From an uncultured Eubacteriales bacterium (GTDB taxonomy: Bacteria > Bacillota > Clostridia > Peptostreptococcales > Anaerovoracaceae), in contig CADBFL010000003.1 in assembly GCA_902793875.1 (NCBI GenBank), positions 1-24,778 on the forward strand: DNA of 24,778 nucleotides, read 5' to 3'. Shown here in pieces: positions 1 through 8,497 of the stretch. Position 1 is the first letter of the stretch; each line of letters opens with the position of its first letter. The position numbers and the translations under genes were made by a program. The notes below the pieces were generated by a model. That model ran no database searches. It was not told the origin of the DNA and worked only from the letters and a program-made list of their open reading frames with translations.

Positions 1-521
1 TTTTCGATAAGGAACCCGGATACCGCAGGTATGTAGTCAGCGATGCCTGTGGTCGAGGCATGCGCCCTGTGAGCCGTGCCGAAAGCGTCCTGAACGAACA
101 CGTCGCCGAGGCCCGCGAGATCCTTCGCAAATCCCGGATCGTTCTTTTCTTCTTCGGCTCTGAATCTTACGTTCTCGATGAGCATCACTTCGCCGGCTTT
201 GAGTTCTTTTGCCGCCGCTCTGACCTTATCATCCACGACCGCATCGGAAGGAACGAATTTCACTTCCTTTCCGAGCAGTTCGCTCAGCCTCTTTGCCACG
301 GGAGCGAGGCTCATCTCAGGCACAGGCTGTCCCTTCGGTCTTCCGAGGTGCGACATGAGCACTGTCGCGGCGCCGTTGTCCATCAGATATTCTATCGTCG
401 GGACAGCGGCCCTGATGCGCGTATCGTCGGTGATCCTGTCTCCGTCAAGAGGAACGTTGAAATCACATCTGGTAACAGCTGTTTTGCCTGCCCAGCTGAT
501 GTCTTTTACCGTCTTTTTCAT
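1..521 (-). CDS. pgk: Phosphoglycerate kinase, N-terminal part (runs off left edge)
   Basis: Phosphoglycerate kinase converts 1,3-bisphosphoglycerate and ADP to 3-phosphoglycerate and ATP, the first ATP-forming step of lower glycolysis, in the cytosol. About 173 codons are present of a protein usually near 390-400 residues. Visible family signatures are RCDFNVPL with DGDRITDDTRI (substrate-binding N-domain), LMSHLGRPKG, LIENVRF and the QDAFGTAHRAHAST block. The frame is still open at base 1 within the conserved SGFLIEK segment. The start is ATG at 519-521, with an AAGGAG Shine-Dalgarno at 529-534. It follows gap by 18 bp, so the two are almost certainly co-transcribed from the promoter before gap. 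The preceding enzyme in the pathway being its neighbour supports the call. The C-terminal nucleotide-binding domain lies outside the window. Confidence 0.97.
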   Translation of the reverse strand, partial: MKKTVKDISWAGKTAVTRCDFNVPLDGDRITDDTRIRAAVPTIEYLMDNGAATVLMSHLGRPKGQPVPEMSLAPVAKRLSELLGKEVKFVPSDAVVDDKVRAAAKELKAGEVMLIENVRFRAEEEKNDPGFAKDLAGLGDVFVQDAFGTAHRAHASTTGIADYIPAVSGFLIE

Positions 522-539
522 TTCAGATCTCCTTAATCA

Positions 540-1589
540 CTATTTTTTCTTTTTGTCATCTTCCACGATCGGGAATGTGTCGATATCGGTCCTGTACATG
601 TGCCTGACCATCCTGAGCATGTTGGATGTATATCCGAACTCGTTGTCGTAGTAGCCGACGACCTTGAAGAACTTGTCGTTGACCTCGATGCCCATCTTCG
701 CATCGTATACCGACGGAGCCGGGCATCCGATGAAGTCTATCGACGTGACTTCTTCTTCCGTATAGAGGAGAACGTCCTTCAGATAGGTCTCGGAAGCCTC
801 CTTCATGGCTTTGTTGATGTCCTCGTAGGAAGCGGAGCTTCTGAGAACGACGTCGAGGTCGACAGCGGACACGTCCACTGCAGGGATACGGAACGCCATG
901 CCCGTGATGGCTCCCTCGAGTTCAGGGATGACCAGCGCCACGGCCTTGGCCGCGCCCGTCGTGGTCGGGATGATGTTATTGAACACCGAACGTCCCATCC
1001 TCCAGTTGTACTTCGTACGTCCGTCGTTGGTCTTCTGTTTTCCGGTGGTTGCGTGTATGGTCGTCAGGAGCCCCTCGTAGATGCCCCATTTGTCGTTGAT
1101 GACCTTGCAGATCGGAGCGAGGCAGTTCGTCGTGCAGGAAGCCGTCGAAACGACGTTCATGTTCCTCTTGTACCAGTCGTGGTTCACGCCGTATACGAAA
1201 GTAGGAGTGGTCTTGTCCTTTGCAGGAGCGGAAATGATGACTTTCTTAGCTCCGGCTTTGAGGTGAGGCGCGGACTTCTCTGTAGTCGTGAGCGTGCCCG
1301 TACAGTCGATGACGTATTCGGCTCCGCATTCGCCCCACGGGATGTCTGCAGGGTCCGACTCAAAGTACACCGGGATCTTTCTTCCTCCTACGATGATGCC
1401 CTTGTCATAGGCCTTTACCTCTTCCGGGAATCTTCCGAACGCGGAATCGTACTTGAGCATGTAAGCCACGTAATCCGTATCGGCGTTACGCCAGTTGATG
1501 CCTACGACCTCCATGTCTTCAAACTGCCTGATGGCTCTCATAACACATGTGGCGATACGTCCCCATCCATTTATACCAACCTTGATCAT
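540..1589 (-). CDS. gap: Glyceraldehyde-3-phosphate dehydrogenase, type I, with unusual cofactor-binding residues
   Basis: This enzyme oxidises glyceraldehyde-3-phosphate to 1,3-bisphosphoglycerate with NAD(P)+. The 349 residues cover the whole family length. The catalytic motif ASCTTNC (Cys about 152), the partner His about 179 in TTIHATT, TGAAKAV, and YDNEFGY near the C-terminus are all present. The N-terminal nucleotide-binding loop is odd: it reads GWGRIA where the family has GFGRIG. The residue after the second strand, normally Asp in IND, is Trp followed by Arg (INWR). Both changes are typical of proteins that accept NADP, but cofactor preference is inference. The protein ends in a KKKK tail. 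The start ATG has a strong GGAGGAG site at 1594-1600. pgk lies 18 bp downstream. No cggR-like regulator gene is adjacent in the window. Confidence 0.96.
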   Translation of the reverse strand: MIKVGINGWGRIATCVMRAIRQFEDMEVVGINWRNADTDYVAYMLKYDSAFGRFPEEVKAYDKGIIVGGRKIPVYFESDPADIPWGECGAEYVIDCTGTLTTTEKSAPHLKAGAKKVIISAPAKDKTTPTFVYGVNHDWYKRNMNVVSTASCTTNCLAPICKVINDKWGIYEGLLTTIHATTGKQKTNDGRTKYNWRMGRSVFNNIIPTTTGAAKAVALVIPELEGAITGMAFRIPAVDVSAVDLDVVLRSSASYEDINKAMKEASETYLKDVLLYTEEEVTSIDFIGCPAPSVYDAKMGIEVNDKFFKVVGYYDNEFGYTSNMLRMVRHMYRTDIDTFPIVEDDKKKK

Positions 1590-1650
1590 TTTTCTCCTCC
1601 TGGATCATTCGATCGAAACAGCGCTTGAATAAACTATTGCATACAAAATA

Positions 1651-1679
1651 ATATTAACAACGGGCTATTATACTTTCAA
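1651..1679 (-). promoter_or_regulatory. Probable sigma-A promoter for gap-pgk
   Basis: On the minus strand, TTGAAA (1674-1679) and TAATAT (1651-1656) are separated by exactly 17 bp. They lie about 60 bp upstream of the gap ATG in the 136-bp gap after sbcC. A perfect TATAAT (1667-1672) also sits in the spacer but has no convincing -35 at the right distance, so it is an alternative -10. A GC-rich stretch at 1700-1722 precedes the promoter, but I see no hairpin followed by a T-run there, so read-through from sbcC is possible. Confidence 0.65.
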
Positions 1680-1725
1680 GGATAATTATTGCTTTGGCAG
1701 GCATTTCCGGCCGGCGCCCGCGAAT

Positions 1726-4497
1726 TCACTGAGTGATCACGCTCACATGGCTTCCGCTGCTGCGGTCCTTTGTGACCACGACCTGCCTGTCTATCCGGCT
1801 TTTGAGAGCATCCACATGCGAAATGATCCCTACGAGCCTGTCTTCATCAGACAGCTCGGTAAGCGTCCGTATCGCCGTTTCAAGCGTCTCCGAGTCGAGA
1901 GAACCGAAGCCCTCGTCGACGAACATCGTATCGAGCCTGATGCCGCCCGCCGACGCCTGGACCTCGTCCGAGAGTCCCAGCGCGAGAGCGAGCGAGGCGA
2001 GGAAGCTTTCCCCTCCCGACAGAGTGCTGACGGGTCTTTCCGTGCCGCTGTAGTGATCGGTCACCGCAAGATCAAGTCCGAAGCGCGATCTGTTGTCTCT
2101 GGACGCTCCCGATCTTACGAATTCATACTGTCCGCCCGACATTATCTTCATCCTCAGATTTGCGCGTCTGATTATCCTTTCGAAATAGAAGGTCTGGACA
2201 TATGTCTCGAGGCTTATGCGGTCCTTCCCCGGAATGCTCCCGGACGCGGTCTTCTCGAGCGAATCTATCATCTCGTGCTGTTTTCTGAGAGAATCGAGAC
2301 GTTTTGAATTGAATCTGATCCCTTCGAGCGCGTTCCTCGCGTTGATAAGATCGGCCGTCGTCCTTGTATTGAACTCTGTAAGAGACTTCTTTTTTTCTTC
2401 CGCTTCCGTTCTGCTCTGGAACGCGTCCAGCTCATCCATCGGTTCGGCGCCGGCGATCACCTTTTCGAGTTCGCCTATCTTCGCTTCGTTCGAGACCTTT
2501 GCCTCTCCGGCGCTGCTGAGCGCCGCGGCCGCGTCTTCGATCGCTTTCTCCTTGTCCTGCGCTTTCTTTTTTATTACTTCAACATGCTCTTCGGCAGCCT
2601 TTCTGCTGTCGAAACTGAGTCCTGCGGCAGTATCGTCGCGTCTTCTTCTGACAGCGCCGGCGTCGGCTTTCAGAGTGATGAATTCCCTGTCCTTTTCGGC
2701 CATGAGCTCGCCGAGATCCTCGTATTCCTTTTCTGCTGCAGCAAGTGATTCCTCAAGCGCGGACTTGCGTCCTGTCCTTTCCCTGAGGTCGTTCTCCATC
2801 AGCTCGAGCGCGATGATTTCGTTGTTCAGTTTTTCCACCGCTTCTTCGGCCAGCACAAGCGCCCTGTCTATATCGTCGGTGCCTGTCTCCTTCAGGGCTA
2901 TCTCCTTTGCGCTGTATTCCATGGCGTTCAGATTGCCCTTTATCTTCTGGGCTTCGCCGGCCTTCTCTGCCGCAAGATCCCTGGCCTGCTTTGCTTTCTT
3001 CTGCATGCCGTCGAGCGCTTCGGCTGCAGGCGCGTCTCCCGTGACAGCAGCCGGATACGGATGATCCGTCGACCCGCATACCGGACACGGCATGTTTTCT
3101 TCAAGTCCGGCCGCAAGTATGCCCGCCTGGTTTTTCAGGAAGAGCGAATAAGCTTCGGAGTATTCGGCGTCAAGCCTTTCGGCCTCGCTTATCAGAGGCA
3201 TGAGTTCTTCGCGGCATCTGCTCAGGCTTTCCCTTAGGCTCAGCGCCTTTTTTATCTCTTCGATCAGAGCCTGGAGAAGCGAGATGCGGTTGTTCGTCTT
3301 TTCAAGATCATTCCTGATCCTGATCATCTTCTCGTCTGAGTATCTGAGGTCTGACAGTTCGCTCTTTATCCTTTCGATCTCATCTCTGGCGGCGCTTCTG
3401 TTTTCTCTCGCCTTCAGAAGCTCATCGTGCTTTTCGGACACGAGCTTTTCGGCTGCCTCAAGCTCCCTGCTGATATCGTCGAGAGCGTCGTATGCATCGA
3501 GGCCGCTCTCCATCACGGCAGCTTCGTTTCTCAGCTGTTCGATCACAGGCTTCTCCTCATTTGCAAGCTCGAGCTCGAACTGCGCCGTCCTGATATCGTT
3601 CTCGATCACGGTCACCTTCGCCTTCGCCTCGTTCAGAGCGTTCACGCTGTCCCTGTAGCTCGTGATGACGGCTATCCTCCCGTTCGCCTCGCTGAGGATC
3701 TCTTCTGTCTGTCTTAGCGCTTCTTCGGTCTCTTTTATCTTGGATTCGCTGTAGCTGATCAGCGATTCCAGAGTATCGATGATATCGCCGACATTCGTGT
3801 CCGGATCGAATCTCAGCTCGTCCAGCCTCAGCTGTATCGCGTAATCAAAGCTGCAGTTCACGTTCGAGAGCGCGAGATCGATCTCCTTCCTGTTTTCGCT
3901 GTATTCGCCGTCCACGGATCTGCTCATCGTCTTGAGCTCCTCTGCAAGCTCGCTGTACGGCTGAGTGTTGAAGAGCTTTCTGAAGAGCTTCTGCCTCTCG
4001 TCCGTGGTGGCGTTGAGCACCTTGAGGAACTCTCCCTGCGCTATCATGACGATATTGCAGAACTGCCCCCTGTCTATGCCGAGTATGTCCCTGACCGCTT
4101 CCGTTACCCTCGAAGGGCCGTCGACTATGCTGCCGTCAGGTCTTTTCAGAGTCGCCGAAGCGCTCTCGTGAGTCATTCCCGTCCCGCGCTTTTTCGGCCT
4201 GTCGTACTCGGGGTTTCTTGAGACCGTATACTCCCTGCCCGCATATTCGAATACGAGCTCGACTTCAGTCCTGTCTTCATCCGATGCATACTGAGACCTC
4301 AGGGTCCTGCTGTCCCTGATGCCTCCGCTCGTTTCACCGTACAGAGCGTATGTTATCGCATCGAAAATGAAGGTCTTGCCGGCGCCCGTATCTCCGGTTA
4401 TGAGATAGAGGCCTCCTCTGCCCAGACTCTGCATGTCTATGACTGTTTTTTCCCTGTACGGGCCGAAGCCTGTCATCGTCAGTTTAAGCGGTCTCAT
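1726..4497 (-). CDS. sbcC: SbcC, large ATPase subunit of the SbcCD exonuclease (Rad50-like)
   Basis: SbcC is the SMC-like ATPase that, with the SbcD nuclease, cleaves DNA hairpins and processes blocked double-strand ends. At 923 residues it has the full family layout. The Walker A GDTGAGKT is at residues 35-42. The Q-loop region MIAQGEF is at 151-157. A long coiled coil is broken by the zinc-hook CPVC at 471-474. A second coil follows, then the ABC signature LSGGE at 826-830 and Walker B ending in DE at 861-862, with a downstream His near 894. The start ATG overlaps the end of sbcD by 14 bp, which implies translational coupling and fits the equimolar complex. It is the last gene of the long minus-strand run. 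Nothing looks truncated. Confidence 0.97.
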   Translation of the reverse strand: MRPLKLTMTGFGPYREKTVIDMQSLGRGGLYLITGDTGAGKTFIFDAITYALYGETSGGIRDSRTLRSQYASDEDRTEVELVFEYAGREYTVSRNPEYDRPKKRGTGMTHESASATLKRPDGSIVDGPSRVTEAVRDILGIDRGQFCNIVMIAQGEFLKVLNATTDERQKLFRKLFNTQPYSELAEELKTMSRSVDGEYSENRKEIDLALSNVNCSFDYAIQLRLDELRFDPDTNVGDIIDTLESLISYSESKIKETEEALRQTEEILSEANGRIAVITSYRDSVNALNEAKAKVTVIENDIRTAQFELELANEEKPVIEQLRNEAAVMESGLDAYDALDDISRELEAAEKLVSEKHDELLKARENRSAARDEIERIKSELSDLRYSDEKMIRIRNDLEKTNNRISLLQALIEEIKKALSLRESLSRCREELMPLISEAERLDAEYSEAYSLFLKNQAGILAAGLEENMPCPVCGSTDHPYPAAVTGDAPAAEALDGMQKKAKQARDLAAEKAGEAQKIKGNLNAMEYSAKEIALKETGTDDIDRALVLAEEAVEKLNNEIIALELMENDLRERTGRKSALEESLAAAEKEYEDLGELMAEKDREFITLKADAGAVRRRRDDTAAGLSFDSRKAAEEHVEVIKKKAQDKEKAIEDAAAALSSAGEAKVSNEAKIGELEKVIAGAEPMDELDAFQSRTEAEEKKKSLTEFNTRTTADLINARNALEGIRFNSKRLDSLRKQHEMIDSLEKTASGSIPGKDRISLETYVQTFYFERIIRRANLRMKIMSGGQYEFVRSGASRDNRSRFGLDLAVTDHYSGTERPVSTLSGGESFLASLALALGLSDEVQASAGGIRLDTMFVDEGFGSLDSETLETAIRTLTELSDEDRLVGIISHVDALKSRIDRQVVVTKDRSSGSHVSVITQ

Positions 4498-5665
4498 CGT
4501 CCGTACCCCACACTTTATCTATCAGCCCCTGCAGAAGGACGGTCTGGTCTTCGCTCATTGGCTTTCCGTTCTGTCTTTCGTACAGTCCTTCGAATATCTC
4601 GAGAGGAGTCCTCGAATCGGCGTCGGATGCATCCGGCGTTTCGGAAAACGCCCTCGTGCGAATGTTGTCGTATTCGAGCCTCATTATGTTCGGATAGATC
4701 GCTCTGAGATCCTGGAGCGCGCCGATTATATCCTCCTCATCGGTCAGGATGACCCTCATGTAGCTGTCAGTATCGATATATTCATAATATTCCCGGCCCG
4801 TCAGCTGACTGAAGGATCCCCTTATGACCTTCATGTCGCGCAGAGGCGCAAGCTCCCGGGTCCTGATGTTTCCGACGCACACTCCGTCCTTTTTCGCCCC
4901 CAGATCGATCAGGGTTACGGATTTTTTCTGATCCGCTTCCGAAAATGAGTATTTGAGGGGCGAGCCGCAGTATCTGACTCCGGACGAGGTCGTATCCTGA
5001 GGTCCGTGCAGATGCCCGAGCGCGGTATAATCAAAGGCCTCGAATACCGAAGCATCGACATTGTCGATCCCTCCTACCGTTATCTCTTCGGATTCGCTTC
5101 TCTCGGAGCCGGTGCAGAACTGGTGAGCGATGAGGACGTTGCGCCTGCTGCGGTCTATCCCCATCCTTCCGACGGCGAACCTCACGGCGTCAGTATAGGA
5201 CTCTATAACGGGCTTTTCGCCGCTGTCGGCGTATTCTTTTTCTATGAATGCGCGCACATGGGAAGGCTTGAGGAAAGGCAGCATGTAGAAGCATACCTCC
5301 CCGTAATCATCCTGAAGGATCACCCTGTGCACGCTGCCGTCATATCCGCCGGCGAAGTGTATCCCCCTCTTGTCCATGATGCTCGCTCCGAAGGACAGCC
5401 TCTCGGCGGAATCGTGATTGCCGCTGATTATGAACACGTCGACGTCTTTTTCTTCGAGTCCGGTGAGAAAGGAATCGAAGAGCTGCACGGCCTCGGCCGG
5501 AGGCAGCGGCTTGTCGTAGATGTCGCCGGCTATCACTACGGCCTGCGGCTTTTCTTCTTCTATCATTTCAGTGATCCTCTCAAGGATATAGCGCTGATCT
5601 TCGAGCATCGAAAACTCGTTGACGCGCTTGCCGAGATGAAGATCCGACAGGTGCATTATCCTCAC
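4484..5665 (-). CDS. sbcD: SbcD, nuclease subunit of the SbcCD exonuclease (Mre11-like), GTG start
   Basis: SbcD is the metal-dependent phosphoesterase subunit of SbcCD. The first residues read (M)RIMHLSDLHLGK, the usual SbcD N-terminus, with metal ligands Asp8 and His10. Further ligand motifs are GDIYD (Asp48), GNHDS (Asn83, His84), IAHQF and GHLH. The length is 393 residues, close to the usual 400. The open frame extends further upstream, but that part lies inside nth and resembles nothing in the family. I chose GTG at 5663-5665 because it gives the canonical N-terminus and has GGAGGG five bases upstream. The in-frame ATG at 5654-5656 would lie 14 bases from that site. The GTG overlaps the nth stop by two bases, and sbcC overlaps the 3' end by 14. 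Confidence 0.95.
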   Translation of the reverse strand: MRIMHLSDLHLGKRVNEFSMLEDQRYILERITEMIEEEKPQAVVIAGDIYDKPLPPAEAVQLFDSFLTGLEEKDVDVFIISGNHDSAERLSFGASIMDKRGIHFAGGYDGSVHRVILQDDYGEVCFYMLPFLKPSHVRAFIEKEYADSGEKPVIESYTDAVRFAVGRMGIDRSRRNVLIAHQFCTGSERSESEEITVGGIDNVDASVFEAFDYTALGHLHGPQDTTSSGVRYCGSPLKYSFSEADQKKSVTLIDLGAKKDGVCVGNIRTRELAPLRDMKVIRGSFSQLTGREYYEYIDTDSYMRVILTDEEDIIGALQDLRAIYPNIMRLEYDNIRTRAFSETPDASDADSRTPLEIFEGLYERQNGKPMSEDQTVLLQGLIDKVWGTDDETA

Positions 5666-6312
5666 TTTGTCCCTCCGTTGTTCAGACAGATATCTTTCAG
5701 CCCGCAGCTTTCGCAGTCGGGCCTTCTGGCATGGCATACCTTGCGGCCGTGGAATATCAGAAGATGGTGCGCTCTGATCCACATGCTTTCGGGCAGGCGC
5801 TCCTTCAGGCTGTCTTCAGTTGCGTTCACGTCCTTTTCGTCCGTCAGCCCTATCCTGTTCGCCACCCTGAACACATGGGTGTCCACCGCGATGGCGGGTT
5901 TTCCGAACGCCTCGGCCAGAACGACATTGGCCGTCTTGCGGCCCACGCCCGGAAGGCTGACGAGCTCCTCAAAAGTGTCAGGCACTCTTCCGCCGAAATC
6001 CGATGTCAGCTTCTGCGCGAGCTTTATGATATTTGCCGACTTGGTTTTGTACAGGCCTATCGTCTTTATTATCCCTATCACATCCGACTGATCGGCGGCC
6101 GCAAGGGCCTCCGGAGACGGATACCTGGCGAACAGGGCCGGCGTAACTTTGTTTACGCTCACATCCGTCGTCTGCGCGGACAGCACCACAGCTGTAAGCA
6201 GCTCGAACTCACTTCCGTGATCGAGCGCGCACATGGCCTCGGGATGCATTCCTTCGAGTATGTCCAGGACCTCTTTTATCCGATCATCTCTGATGATTCT
6301 TTTCTTTTTCAT
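5662..6312 (-). CDS. nth: Endonuclease III (DNA glycosylase/AP lyase)
   Basis: Endonuclease III removes oxidised pyrimidines from DNA and cleaves the resulting abasic site in base-excision repair. The 216 residues match the family length of about 210-220. The helix-hairpin-helix LPGVGRKTA is at residues 120-128 and carries the catalytic Lys126. The catalytic Asp144 sits in VDTHV. Four cysteines at 193, 200, 203 and 209 have the C-x6-C-x2-C-x5-C spacing of the [4Fe-4S] cluster. The ATG overlaps the stop of the upstream metalloprotease gene (ATGA), and the stop overlaps the sbcD start, so the three should be translated in a coupled way. Its place next to sbcCD makes a small DNA-repair block. 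Confidence 0.97.
   Translation of the reverse strand: MKKKRIIRDDRIKEVLDILEGMHPEAMCALDHGSEFELLTAVVLSAQTTDVSVNKVTPALFARYPSPEALAAADQSDVIGIIKTIGLYKTKSANIIKLAQKLTSDFGGRVPDTFEELVSLPGVGRKTANVVLAEAFGKPAIAVDTHVFRVANRIGLTDEKDVNATEDSLKERLPESMWIRAHHLLIFHGRKVCHARRPDCESCGLKDICLNNGGTK
5671..5676 (-). promoter_or_regulatory. Shine-Dalgarno site fixing the sbcD GTG start
   Basis: GGAGGG lies inside the last codons of nth, five bases before the GTG at 5665. Its spacing favours the GTG over the in-frame ATG nine bases further on, so it decides the start choice. Confidence 0.6.
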
Positions 6313-6932
6313 CGTATCAGAAGCTTCATGACCGCGTTGACAGCCGGAGTGAGAACGAGATCGGTCACGTTGAATATGATCAGCGCGAGCAGGATGTATG
6401 TTCCGTAGCGGTATACCTTATACCACCAGTCATACTGATCGAGTTTGAACAGCTGGGTGAATATGTTCCATCCGTCGAGGGGCGGCACAGGCAGCAGGTT
6501 GAAGATCATCAGCACGACATTGATGAATACAGCGTAGTACAGGATCTGAAAGATGTTGTACATGAGATCCGACGGCACGCCGGCTCCGTAATGCTTCATC
6601 ATCATTCGCACCGGTATGGAGAGAACGACGGCGATGATAAGGTTCATGGTCACGCCTGCAATGGCGACCAGAAACTCATCGCGTCTTCTGTTCTTGTAGT
6701 ATCTCGGATCTATCATTACAGGCTTGCCCCATCCGAAGCCCACAAGAAGCAGGGCCGCAAATCCCAGCCAGTCTATATGGGCAAGAGGATTCAGCGTAAC
6801 TCTGCCGTCCCTTCTCGGCGTAGGATCTCCCAGTCTGTCCGAGACCCATGCATGCGCGAATTCATGGAAGCTGAGGCCGACGATTATGCCCGGCAGCATC
6901 AGCAGTTTAGTCAGGATCATATTTGCGTTCAC
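6309..6932 (-). CDS. Site-2-protease-family membrane zinc metalloprotease (M50, YwhC-like)
   Basis: This is an intramembrane metalloprotease of the small M50 group found widely in Bacillota and Clostridia; natural substrates are mostly unknown. The zinc motif HEFAH (His23, Glu24, His27) lies in the first membrane segment. The third ligand is expected at Asp153 in NLLPVPPLDG. There are about four to five hydrophobic segments (near residues 7-30, 53-70, 87-110, 127-150 and 175-195). The family's GP in the AGP..N turn is GV here (AGVTMN). The start is GTG at 6930-6932 with an AGAGGTG site a few bases upstream; an in-frame ATG four codons later is the alternative. It follows cls after 89 bp, the widest gap in the run, and overlaps nth by four bases. 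No PDZ domain is present, unlike RseP/RasP. Confidence 0.93.
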   Translation of the reverse strand: MNANMILTKLLMLPGIIVGLSFHEFAHAWVSDRLGDPTPRRDGRVTLNPLAHIDWLGFAALLLVGFGWGKPVMIDPRYYKNRRRDEFLVAIAGVTMNLIIAVVLSIPVRMMMKHYGAGVPSDLMYNIFQILYYAVFINVVLMIFNLLPVPPLDGWNIFTQLFKLDQYDWWYKVYRYGTYILLALIIFNVTDLVLTPAVNAVMKLLIR

Positions 6933-6983
6933 GTTTCACCTCTTCTATCTCATTTATCATTGAGTATCGTTATATCTGATCGA

Positions 6984-6998
6984 GCCGGACTCTCCGGC
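6984..6998. repeat. Small inverted repeat in the cls-protease gap
   Basis: GCCGGA and TCCGGC form a perfect 6-bp stem with a 3-base loop, 23 bp after the cls stop. No T-run follows on the minus strand, so it is not a convincing intrinsic terminator. It could be a weak attenuator, an mRNA end stabiliser, or chance. It is the only structure I see in this 89-bp gap. Confidence 0.35.
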
Positions 6999-7021
6999 AG
7001 CCGGCGGAAATAACTATACTC

Positions 7022-8494
7022 TTACAGTATCTCTGTAAGAAGCCTCGATACCGATTCGAGCGCCCTCTCCTTTATATCGATCTCATCGCGGTCCTTTTGC
7101 GTGTACGGTCTGCAGTGCTGCATGTCACGCCGGAACTGCTCATTCATCATCTCAGTGACGGCTCTGTCATATATGAAAGCGTTTGACTCGAAGTTGAGTC
7201 TGAAACTTCTGATGTCGAAATTCGTCGAACCGGTCGTGCACACCTCGCCGTCGACAGTCATGGTCTTCGCGTGCAGGAACCCGTTCTCATATATGTAGAT
7301 GCGCGCCCCTTCATTTATGAGCCGTCCGGCGTTGTACAGCGTCGTCCTGTAGACGAAAGGATGGTCCGGTATGCACGGTATCATTATCTTCACGTCTACG
7401 CCGGATCTCGCCGCCATTATCAGGGCTTCCATCATCGGCGCGTCGGGCACGAGATACGGAGTCTGGATGAATATGCTCTTTCTGGCGCCGGTTATCATCC
7501 TGATGAAGGCCATCTTGACCTCCTCTTTTTCGGACTCGGGACCGCTCGAAACGATCTGGGCCGGTATATCGCCTATATTGCCCCTGAAGGCGTATTTCAT
7601 GGACTGATCGAGAAGATGCAGGTCTTCTTTCGAAGCGTAGCGCCAGTCCTGATAGAACCTTTCGTTGAGAGAGGCCACCGCGTTGCCGCGGATTATCATC
7701 TGCGTGTCTCTCCAGTAGCCGAACTTCCTCTTGTAGCCCAGGTATTCCTTCGCTATGTTGAAGCCGCCTATATATCCGATCTCGTTGTCGATTATCGCAA
7801 GCTTTCTGTGGTTGCGGTAGTTGATGCGGAAATACAGGTGTCTGATGAATGGTTTGAAGAAGAACGCGCAGCTGCCCCCGGCCTTTCTCAGCTCCCTCAG
7901 CTCGCTGCGGCCTATGCTCCTCGATCCCAGAGCATCCATCAGCAGCCTCACCTTGACTCCCTGCCTTGCCTTTTCGGTCAGAAGCTCGATGAGGCGCTTT
8001 CCGACGAAATCGTCCTTAACGATAAAGTAACACAGCTTGATGGTATACCTTGCGTTTTCGATGTCGCTGCACAGACGCTCGAACATTTCCCTGCCGTCAT
8101 AGATCAGCTCCACGCTTTCATTGCCCGTCAGGAGAGCGTCGGCGTAATCGAGATTCATAGATATCATCTCGCGCCACTTCATGGTCAGATCGTCAGGGTC
8201 GTCCGAAAGCTCGTCCTTGACGGCCTGCTTCTGCCAGTCGAGCAGTGTTCCCATGCCCTCTTTTTCTTCTTCTGTCATGCGGAATATCTGCTGCCTGGCG
8301 ATATTCTGCGACAGTATCAGGTACAGGAAAAGTCCGGCGACCGGCATTATGTACAGTATCATTATCCACGCCATCGTGGCTGTGGGCGGTTTGTCGTCAA
8401 AGAAGATGAGACCGAACGCGATGATCGTATTCAGCGCATATATGATCGCCATGATATGCGCCAGTGTAAAGAACTGCAGTATCTGGTCCAGCAT
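7022..8494 (-). CDS. cls: Cardiolipin synthase (phospholipase D superfamily)
   Basis: Cardiolipin synthase joins two phosphatidylglycerol molecules into cardiolipin and glycerol at the inner membrane. The 490 residues match ClsA-type enzymes (about 480-490). Two N-terminal membrane segments (roughly residues 10-32 and 41-62) are followed by two phospholipase D catalytic motifs. The first is HRKLAIID from His229, with Lys231 and Asp236. The second is HAKTMTVD from His408, with Lys410 and Asp415. The ATG is three bases after the miaB stop, with AGGTAGG and TAGGAG in the miaB tail as ribosome-binding sequence. In this cluster it is the third phospholipid gene, after plsX and plsY. The head-group steps between PlsY and Cls are not encoded here. 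Confidence 0.95.
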   Translation of the reverse strand: MLDQILQFFTLAHIMAIIYALNTIIAFGLIFFDDKPPTATMAWIMILYIMPVAGLFLYLILSQNIARQQIFRMTEEEKEGMGTLLDWQKQAVKDELSDDPDDLTMKWREMISMNLDYADALLTGNESVELIYDGREMFERLCSDIENARYTIKLCYFIVKDDFVGKRLIELLTEKARQGVKVRLLMDALGSRSIGRSELRELRKAGGSCAFFFKPFIRHLYFRINYRNHRKLAIIDNEIGYIGGFNIAKEYLGYKRKFGYWRDTQMIIRGNAVASLNERFYQDWRYASKEDLHLLDQSMKYAFRGNIGDIPAQIVSSGPESEKEEVKMAFIRMITGARKSIFIQTPYLVPDAPMMEALIMAARSGVDVKIMIPCIPDHPFVYRTTLYNAGRLINEGARIYIYENGFLHAKTMTVDGEVCTTGSTNFDIRSFRLNFESNAFIYDRAVTEMMNEQFRRDMQHCRPYTQKDRDEIDIKERALESVSRLLTEIL

Positions 8495-8497
8495 CTC

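Noticed and set aside
600..1628. A 342-codon plus-strand frame opposite gap
   Set aside because: Antisense shadow of a clearly conserved GapDH.
5666..5782. Upstream extension of the sbcD frame into nth
   Set aside because: The extra 39 residues lie in the nth coding region, are unlike any SbcD, and a Shine-Dalgarno selects the GTG at 5665.
6984..6998. Terminator between cls and the metalloprotease
   Set aside because: A perfect 6-bp hairpin is there, but no T-run follows it on the minus strand, so it is listed only as an inverted repeat.
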